A DNA stretch of 64,000 nucleotides from G963668185 sp965237445 (GTDB lineage: Bacteria > Chloroflexota > Dehalococcoidia > Lucifugimonadales > G963668185), in assembly GCA_965237445.1 (NCBI GenBank), contig OZ250142.1, positions 1,240,001 through 1,304,000 of the forward strand. Direction: 5' to 3'. This document shows positions 59,205 to 64,000 of this stretch, in pieces. The stretch's first letter is position 1. The number at the start of each line of letters is the position of its first letter. The notes beneath the pieces were generated by a model. It saw only the letters and a list, made by a program, of their open reading frames with translations. It did not search any database and was not told the DNA's origin. The translations under genes were made by a program, and so were the position numbers.

Positions 59205-59830
59205 GACCTCGACGGCCTATGAGCGGGATGCGGTAAGACGGCTACAGGACAGAGGCTTGCCGGTCCACGTAGCGCACCCGAACAAGGTGCGCAGCTTCGC
59301 ACGTGCTGCAGGGTACGAAGCTAAGACAGACATCCTGGACCCGAGTGTTGTCGCGTTATGGGGAGGTGTTCGAGCTGGATAGTACGCCAGCTGATGACGG
59401 TGAAGGTCAGATGTTGGCCAGCTTGCTGAAGCCGCAAGCAACTGGTGAACCAGAGGGTGCAGGAGCGCAATCGCCTGGACAAAGGCCTGTGCGGAGGGGT
59501 GCGAAGATCCACTGAGCGTCACATCGAGTGGCTGGATAAAGAGATAGCATGTCTGGACGCCGAGTACCGCAAGGCGTTGAGAGACAACGCTCAACTGTCG
59601 GAGACAGCGGCGCTGTACCAGAGTGTCCCTGGAGTTGGGGAGTTGAAGCCTCCCTGGTCACCACTGCGATGGGAAGTCATTGTCTGGTGGGATTCGCTCT
59701 ATCCGCGGCGGGCGTGGGGCGGTGCGTGGAGCGTTGTACCTGGCGGCGTTGTCGGCAATCGCATCGCGGGAAGGCACATCGGCCCCAACCAGCAAGCCAC
59801 ACTCGCACCCAGCACATCCCATTTCCCGCA
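59205..59830 (+). pseudogene. Decayed IS110-family transposase, second lineage
   Basis: Plus-strand pieces: YERDAVRRLQDRGLPVHVAH then NKVRSFARAAGYEAKTDILD (RuvC-like Asp region), STERHIEWLDKEIACLDAEY, YQSVPGVGEL and, in another frame, GGRGAVRGALYLAALSAIA. They are in the order of an IS110 transposase but in different frames, with the middle deleted. It belongs to a different subfamily from the intact element at 21.2 kb. Not functional. Confidence 0.7.
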
Positions 59831-59936
59831 CACAAGCCGTCATTGACCAGAAGGATCCCCCATTAGAGTCGGTATGCGAGCCTGCCCCAAGTCCCACCGA
59901 GGGGTGAGGGTAAATTGGGAGTGTGCGCGGGTCTGC

Positions 59937-60026
59937 GGCATGTTTCGCAAAGGTCTCCCAACGTGGAGACCTTTACACAACTCCACAAAATCCCCTCTCC
60001 CCAACGTGGGAGAGGCTGGGATGGGG
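59937..60026. repeat. Dispersed palindromic repeat block, type 1
   Basis: GCATGTTTCGCAAAGGTCTC then CCAACGTGGAGACC, a TTTACACAACT spacer, and CCCCTCTCCCCAACGTGGGA followed by GAGGCTGGGATGGGG. It matches the block at 21036-21215 piece by piece. With the region 59831-59936 it fills the gap before the enoyl-CoA hydratase gene. Confidence 0.8.
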
Positions 60027-60126
60027 TAAAGGCTGGCTACGCAATGCCCTCCTCGATGGGTGAGGACTGAGGTGAGCGCGATAATGGCGAGCCAGGGCTA
60101 GCAGTTATCGCGCTCGCCCCGCGAGA

Positions 60127-61062
60127 CTAGCCGTCCCGCGGTTTTGACCTCGGGCCGAACGGCTCGGGCTGGAACGGGCCGTCGCGCACCTCCAGGAAGC
60201 CGCGCATGCCGCGCTCCTTCCCCGCGTCGTCCATTTCCTTGCGGCTGTAGTCCGGCCTCACGGAAGAATGCGCGACAGTGGAAAGCATCCAGTTGCTTAA
60301 AAGCGCGTTTCTCAAGCCCATCATCTCCATTCCGAGAGTGGCCACGTACTTGTTGGCGGCAACGGTCTCAGGCGATACGAGCGAAATGCGATTTGCGAGC
60401 CGGAACGCTTCTTCCATCAGGGCATCCCGGTCCGGCAGCACGTCGTTGATCAGGCCGATGCGATGGGCTTCCTTGGCGTCGACGTGGTCTCCTGTCAGCC
60501 CGTAACGCAACGCGTTCTTGTACCCCGCAAACAGGGTCCAAAGGAAGCTCGTATTGGAGATCTGCCTCACTTCCGGCTGTGCGAACACCGCATCTTCGGA
60601 CGCCAGCGTGATATCGCTCGCTAGCGCTAGCCACGTCCCGCCGCCCATGCACCAGCTATGAACCGCCGCGATCACGGGGATGGACAGCTCGAGGATGTGC
60701 GTTTGCGTGCGTACCATCTTGCGGTCGCGGTAGAAATTGCGGCTGATATGCGCCGCTCCCGTCCGGCCCTTGACCATCATAGTCTCGGGGTCGATTTCGG
60801 GAGGGCCTTCCCCGGGGTCAGCGGCCGCGTTGTACTGCTGCCTGCCGCTTGAAGCCGAGATGTCATACCCGGAACTGAACGCTCTCCCCGAACCGTTGAT
60901 GATCACCACGCGCGCCTCCGGGTCCTCCTCCGCAACGTCGAGAGCGTCGTGGATCTCGTCTTCCATCATCGGGCTGATCGCATTCAGCGTATCCGGTCGG
61001 TTGAGCGTTAGCAGGCGAACGGGGCCGTGCTTCTCGAAAAGTATCTGTTCGTAGCCGTCCAT
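60127..61062 (-). CDS. Enoyl-CoA hydratase/isomerase family protein
   Basis: A 311-residue crotonase-fold protein, longer than the short-chain enzymes. LTLNRPDTLNAI, GSGRAFSSGYDIS and AVHSWCMGGGTWLALASDIT form the two oxyanion-hole strands. The expected second Glu is not clear, and an insertion (about 75-115) sits between the strands, so a hydratase or a different crotonase reaction is possible. It starts with ATG 61062. Confidence 0.83.
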   Translation of the reverse strand: MDGYEQILFEKHGPVRLLTLNRPDTLNAISPMMEDEIHDALDVAEEDPEARVVIINGSGRAFSSGYDISASSGRQQYNAAADPGEGPPEIDPETMMVKGRTGAAHISRNFYRDRKMVRTQTHILELSIPVIAAVHSWCMGGGTWLALASDITLASEDAVFAQPEVRQISNTSFLWTLFAGYKNALRYGLTGDHVDAKEAHRIGLINDVLPDRDALMEEAFRLANRISLVSPETVAANKYVATLGMEMMGLRNALLSNWMLSTVAHSSVRPDYSRKEMDDAGKERGMRGFLEVRDGPFQPEPFGPRSKPRDG

Positions 61063-61233
61063 GCGGGTGGGCCTCCTGGCAAGTAGATTGGTCTGGCAGT
61101 TCGTTGCTCCGTGGTAGGATAGCCGGGTGCGCGAGCTTATGGAAGCTGATCCAATCAGGGCGGCTCGAGCGTATCTATTACTGTCGGGGGCGAAGCGCTG
61201 CCCGGCAGGGCATACCTCACAAAGAGCGTTAAC

Positions 61234-62787
61234 TTGAACCTTTCCCGTACATTGGCCATGGGCTTCGCTGCGCTGCTTAGCCTGGGTCTCGTTGCCTGCG
61301 GCGATTCAGACGCCTCGCCGGACGCCACGGCCGTAGCGTCCCCGCCGCCTGCCGAGAAAACGCCCGAGCAGACCGCCATGCCTACGGAGGCCGCCGCCGC
61401 GCCCACTGCGGCGGCTGCGGAAGAGGCGATGGCGCAGGAGTACAACTCCACCGCCAACATGCGCCTCCTGTTCGCCGGCCGCGGCCACCAGGAGTCGGAC
61501 ACCTTCCGTGCGCTGGAACTTGCCCGTCAGAATGCCGACAAGTCACTGGTGCCGGTGGTTCTGGAACTGATGAGGTTCTTTGGCACCAGCGGCATGATCC
61601 TTGAGTCGCTTGCGTTCCTGACCGACGTCACCGGCCAGGACCCGGCCACCGCGCCCCAGAACTGGAGAGACTGGCAGGAGTGGTACGGCAACAACAGCGA
61701 AGGTTACCGGCCCCCGGAGGGCTACGTGGAGTGGAAGGCCGACGTGCTGTCGCTTATCGACCCTAGATTCAAGGACTTCCTGGTCCCGTACGGCGAGGAT
61801 GCCTTGATAGACCTGACCGAGGTCATGTGGGGCGGCGTGAGGCCGGACGGAATCCCCGATCTCCAGTTCGTTCCCTTCCTTGCCCCTGAGGATGCCACAT
61901 ACCTTAACCCTGACGATAAAGTCTTCGGAGTGTCGATCAATGGCGAGCACAGGGCATACCCCCTGCGCATCGTCAACGCCCACGAAATGGCCAACGACAA
62001 CTTGGGGGGCGAGCCCATCGCCTTGGCTTACTGAACGCTCTGCGGCACCGGAATCGTGTATTCCGCCAGGGTCTACGGTAAGCCAACAACCTTCGGTACC
62101 AGCGGCCTCCTCTTCCGGAGCAACAAGCTCATGTACGATCGCGGCACGGAGACCATCTGGCACCAGTTCACTGGAGAGCCTGTCTTCGGCCCGATGGCAG
62201 GCCAGCACCCCCGCTTGACCTACTACCCGTCGGTCCTTACGACATGGGCGGAGTGGCTTGAAGACCATCCGGATACTACGGTCATCTCGGACGATACGGG
62301 CGTATACCCTGCCGACTTCTACGTTGAGGAGAGCAATCCCGAAGCCATCTACTACGAGTACTTCAAAGACTCTGAGACGATGTTCCCGATCTGGAACAGG
62401 GATGAGTCCCTCGAGACCAAGTCCCGTGTCTTGGGCCTGGAGATTGATGGCGCCTTCAAAGCGTATCCCATCGACCTCCTCCAGCAAGAACGCGTCGTGA
62501 ACGACACGGTGGCGGGCGTCGATGTTGTCGTCATCGGATCTTCTGACACGTTCGCCGCCCAGATTTACGAGCGCGACGGCCTTACGTTCACAGAACCCTC
62601 TGGTCACGGCACAGGTCTGCCGGCCACACTGGAAGACGATTCAGGAGCTCTCTGGAGCGTGGGCAACGAGTACCTCACCAGCAGCGACCAGTCCGCTAGT
62701 CAATTACGGCGCGTCCCAACACAGACCTCCTTCTGGTTCGGCTGGTTCGCGTTCCACCCGGACACCGGGATCTACACGGGGCCCTGA
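61234..62787 (+). CDS. DUF3179 lipoprotein, predicted selenoprotein (Sec267)
   Basis: Read with TGA 62032-62034 as selenocysteine, this is one 517-residue protein; stopping at TGA would split it into 266- and about 244-residue pieces in the same frame. The signal peptide ends in GLVAC (lipobox). The DUF3179 core runs from about 225 to the end: AYPLRIVNAHEMANDNLGG, then IALAY-U-TLCGTGIVYSA where the family has a CxxC, GTSGLLFRSNKLMYDRG, IWHQFTGEPVFGP and TTWAEWL. TTG 61234 is the start. A hairpin right after the TGA fits a SECIS. Function of the family is unknown; the redox motif suggests envelope thiol/selenol chemistry. Confidence 0.82.
62050..62064 (+). promoter_or_regulatory. Candidate bacterial SECIS hairpin of the DUF3179 selenoprotein mRNA
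   Basis: GGAAT pairs with ATTCC around the loop CGUGU (62055-62059); the closing C62049-G62065 adds a sixth pair. The loop starts 20 bases after the TGA and has G in its second position, as bacterial SECIS rules require. Energy was not computed. Confidence 0.7.
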
Positions 62788-62798
62788 GCAGAGGCCCC

Positions 62799-63830
62799 AT
62801 GGCTCTTGAGAAGCACGTCACCGCCGACCAGCTACGCTCGGCCATTGACGCTCTTCCCAGAACCCGGCTGGCGCACCTGCCGACACCGCTGGATGAATGC
62901 CCCCGGCTGGCAAGGACGCTCGTACCGGACGGCCGCGTCCCTGCCGTATACGTGAAGCGCGACGACCTCACCGGCCTTGGCATGGGCGGCAACAAGGTCC
63001 GCCATTTCGAGTTCCGCATTGGCGATGCGCTTGCTAACGGCTGCGACACGATCATCTATGTGGACGACGCTAACGCCGGCCGGGCCGCAGCAGCCGCGTC
63101 CGCCAGGGCGGGCCTGCGCTACGTTCAGGTTGTCCCCGTGGGAACGCCGCCTCCGTCCAACGCGAACCTGATGCTGTCCCGAATCTCAGGCGCAGACCTT
63201 CAATTCGTTCCCGTATCCGGCCCGCGCCGGATCGAGGCCCACGAGTTCGCGGCCGGGATTGAGGCCAACCTGCGGCGCGAGGGACGAAGGCCGTATCGCA
63301 TGCAGGCCTTGCCAATGTTCGACCTGTCCGGGGTTGTCTCATACATGCTGGCGGCCTTGGAAATGGCTGACCAGTTTTCGGTGGCGGGCATCGGGCGGGC
63401 CAACCTGTTCACCGTCACAGGACACGGCCACGCCGGGCTGCGCTACGCCGCAAAGCTTCTCGGCCTGCCATGGTCGGTTACGGGGGTCGGCGTCGACCAG
63501 GTGTTTGAGCCGTACCGGCCCCTGGCTGAGTGGGCCGCGCGGGTCGCCGAGCTGCTGTCGCTGCCCGCCTGCCTAACGAATGAGGAGATCGTGATCGATT
63601 CGCATTACGCGGCGCCCGGCTACCATCAGCCTTCCGACGAGTCAGTAGAGGCCGTGAAGCTGGCCGCCCGAACGGAGGGCCTCGTACTGGACCCCGCGTA
63701 CACTGGCAAGGCCATGGCCGCGCTCATCGGCCACGTCCGCTCCGGCGCTGCCGATCCGGGCACGGCCATCGTGTTCGTGCATACTGGCGGCCTGCCAATG
63801 CTGTTCGACAACGCCGGCCGGTTCGATTAG
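62799..63830 (+). CDS. PLP-dependent D-cysteine desulfhydrase/ACC deaminase-family protein
   Basis: A 343-residue fold-type II PLP enzyme. VYVKRDDLTGLGMGGNKVRH contains the Schiff-base Lys (in GGNKVRH), and AAAAASARAGLRYVQVVPVG is the central strand-helix. VTGHGHAGLRY and VFVHTGGLPMLF are the phosphate-binding and C-terminal loops of the ACC deaminase/D-cysteine desulfhydrase group. The substrate cannot be told apart by sequence. ATG 62799 lies 11 bases after the DUF3179 stop, so the two are probably one operon. Confidence 0.83.
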   Translation: MALEKHVTADQLRSAIDALPRTRLAHLPTPLDECPRLARTLVPDGRVPAVYVKRDDLTGLGMGGNKVRHFEFRIGDALANGCDTIIYVDDANAGRAAAAASARAGLRYVQVVPVGTPPPSNANLMLSRISGADLQFVPVSGPRRIEAHEFAAGIEANLRREGRRPYRMQALPMFDLSGVVSYMLAALEMADQFSVAGIGRANLFTVTGHGHAGLRYAAKLLGLPWSVTGVGVDQVFEPYRPLAEWAARVAELLSLPACLTNEEIVIDSHYAAPGYHQPSDESVEAVKLAARTEGLVLDPAYTGKAMAALIGHVRSGAADPGTAIVFVHTGGLPMLFDNAGRFD

Positions 63831-63840
63831 CCCTACCGTA

Positions 63841-63984
63841 TTACCGAGCGCAGATCGCGAAGGCCACTCCCACGATCAGGCCCAGCAACGCCAGCCCCAT
63901 CAGCCCGATGAACACGTACAGTGCCCGCTCCGCCAGCCGCAGGAGCTTGGTCGACTTGTCGTCACCGGGGCCTTGATAGTACAC
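63841..63984 (-). CDS. Small membrane protein (47 residues)
   Basis: A GTG-start frame at 63984 encodes 47 residues: a short charged N-terminus (YYQGPGDDKSTKLLRLAERA), then a single hydrophobic helix (LYVFIGLMGLALLGLIVGVA) and a stop at 63841. An in-frame TGA lies upstream, so it cannot be the end of a longer protein unless the true frame differs. Composition and codon use look coding. No family or ribosome-binding site was recognised; moderate confidence. Confidence 0.45.
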   Translation of the reverse strand: MYYQGPGDDKSTKLLRLAERALYVFIGLMGLALLGLIVGVAFAICAR

Positions 63985-64000
63985 GCAGTAGGCTCAGGTA

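Overview
The window is about 60% GC, gene-dense, and reads like a chromosomal segment of an uncultivated bacterium. I infer a Chloroflexota lineage (SAR202/Dehalococcoidia-like) from the mix of genes: dnaA near obgE and nadD, coaD next to rsmD, a cobalt-type nitrile hydratase, many enoyl-CoA hydratase and PLP genes, and TTG/GTG starts. No rRNA or other definitive marker is present, so this placement is tentative. No tRNA, rRNA or CRISPR array was recognised.

Layout. 1-7.4 kb: 3' end of recQ (with a sigma-70 region-4-like tail), a homocysteine methyltransferase-like gene, rpsU, an HtrA-like lipoprotein protease, dnaA and obgE. 7.4-13.8 kb: nadD, a phytanoyl-CoA dioxygenase-like gene, a four-gene membrane/sulfatase-like/small-membrane-protein/kinase-like-methyltransferase cassette, then an ArsC/Spx-family gene with an in-frame TGA next to arsM. 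13.8-20.8 kb: coiled-coil gene-coaD-rsmD, a phytoene-desaturase-like flavoenzyme, prmC, a carbonic anhydrase preceded by a Cys/His-rich mini-ORF, and a regulator with a frameshifted membrane gene. 21.0-22.4 kb: an intact IS110 element inserted in a dispersed repeat. 22.5-28.4 kb: DUF3574 lipoprotein, Yip1-like protein, glpK, VOC protein, methyltransferase, endonuclease III, HEAT-repeat protein. 28.4-30.1 kb: decayed IS110 sequence. 30-44 kb: accessory region with a PLP lyase, a PD-(D/E)XK nuclease, enoyl-CoA hydratase, Rieske protein, nitrile hydratase beta/alpha/accessory genes, a broken hicA with hicB, a HEPN-like protein with eight 18-residue repeats, an amidase, and two zinc-ribbon membrane proteins. 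44-58.9 kb: pncB, MFS exporter, thiL, a two-component system, crotonyl-CoA carboxylase/reductase, pabB, a radical SAM protein, an aminotransferase, threonine synthase, an agmatinase-like enzyme. 59-64 kb: another decayed IS110, enoyl-CoA hydratase, a DUF3179 lipoprotein with an in-frame TGA, a D-cysteine-desulfhydrase-like gene and a small membrane protein.

The strongest discoveries are two likely selenoproteins. In the ArsC/Spx-like gene (12654-13019) and in the DUF3179 gene (61234-62787) an in-frame TGA sits exactly where the family has the first Cys of a CxxC motif. Each TGA is followed at about 20 nt by a perfect hairpin with a G in the first two loop positions, as expected of a bacterial SECIS. 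Conventional gene calling would split or truncate both. If right, the genome must carry a selenocysteine machinery (selA, selB, selD, tRNA-Sec) outside this window.

The second theme is mobile DNA. The IS110 element can be delimited to the base because its target, a palindromic repeat, is intact at about 36.85 kb. Its 5' non-coding end contains segments complementary to both the target and the element's own ends, as expected of a bridge RNA. The same repeat family is scattered through many intergenic regions here, and one copy appears to have displaced the start of a neighbouring gene.

Metabolically, nitrile hydratase plus amidase would take nitriles to acids. The Sec-ArsC/ArsM pair suggests thiol/selenol redox coupled to arsenic methylation. 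Carotenoid-like oxidoreductase, enoyl-CoA hydratases and crotonyl-CoA carboxylase/reductase suggest oxidation of varied organic acids.
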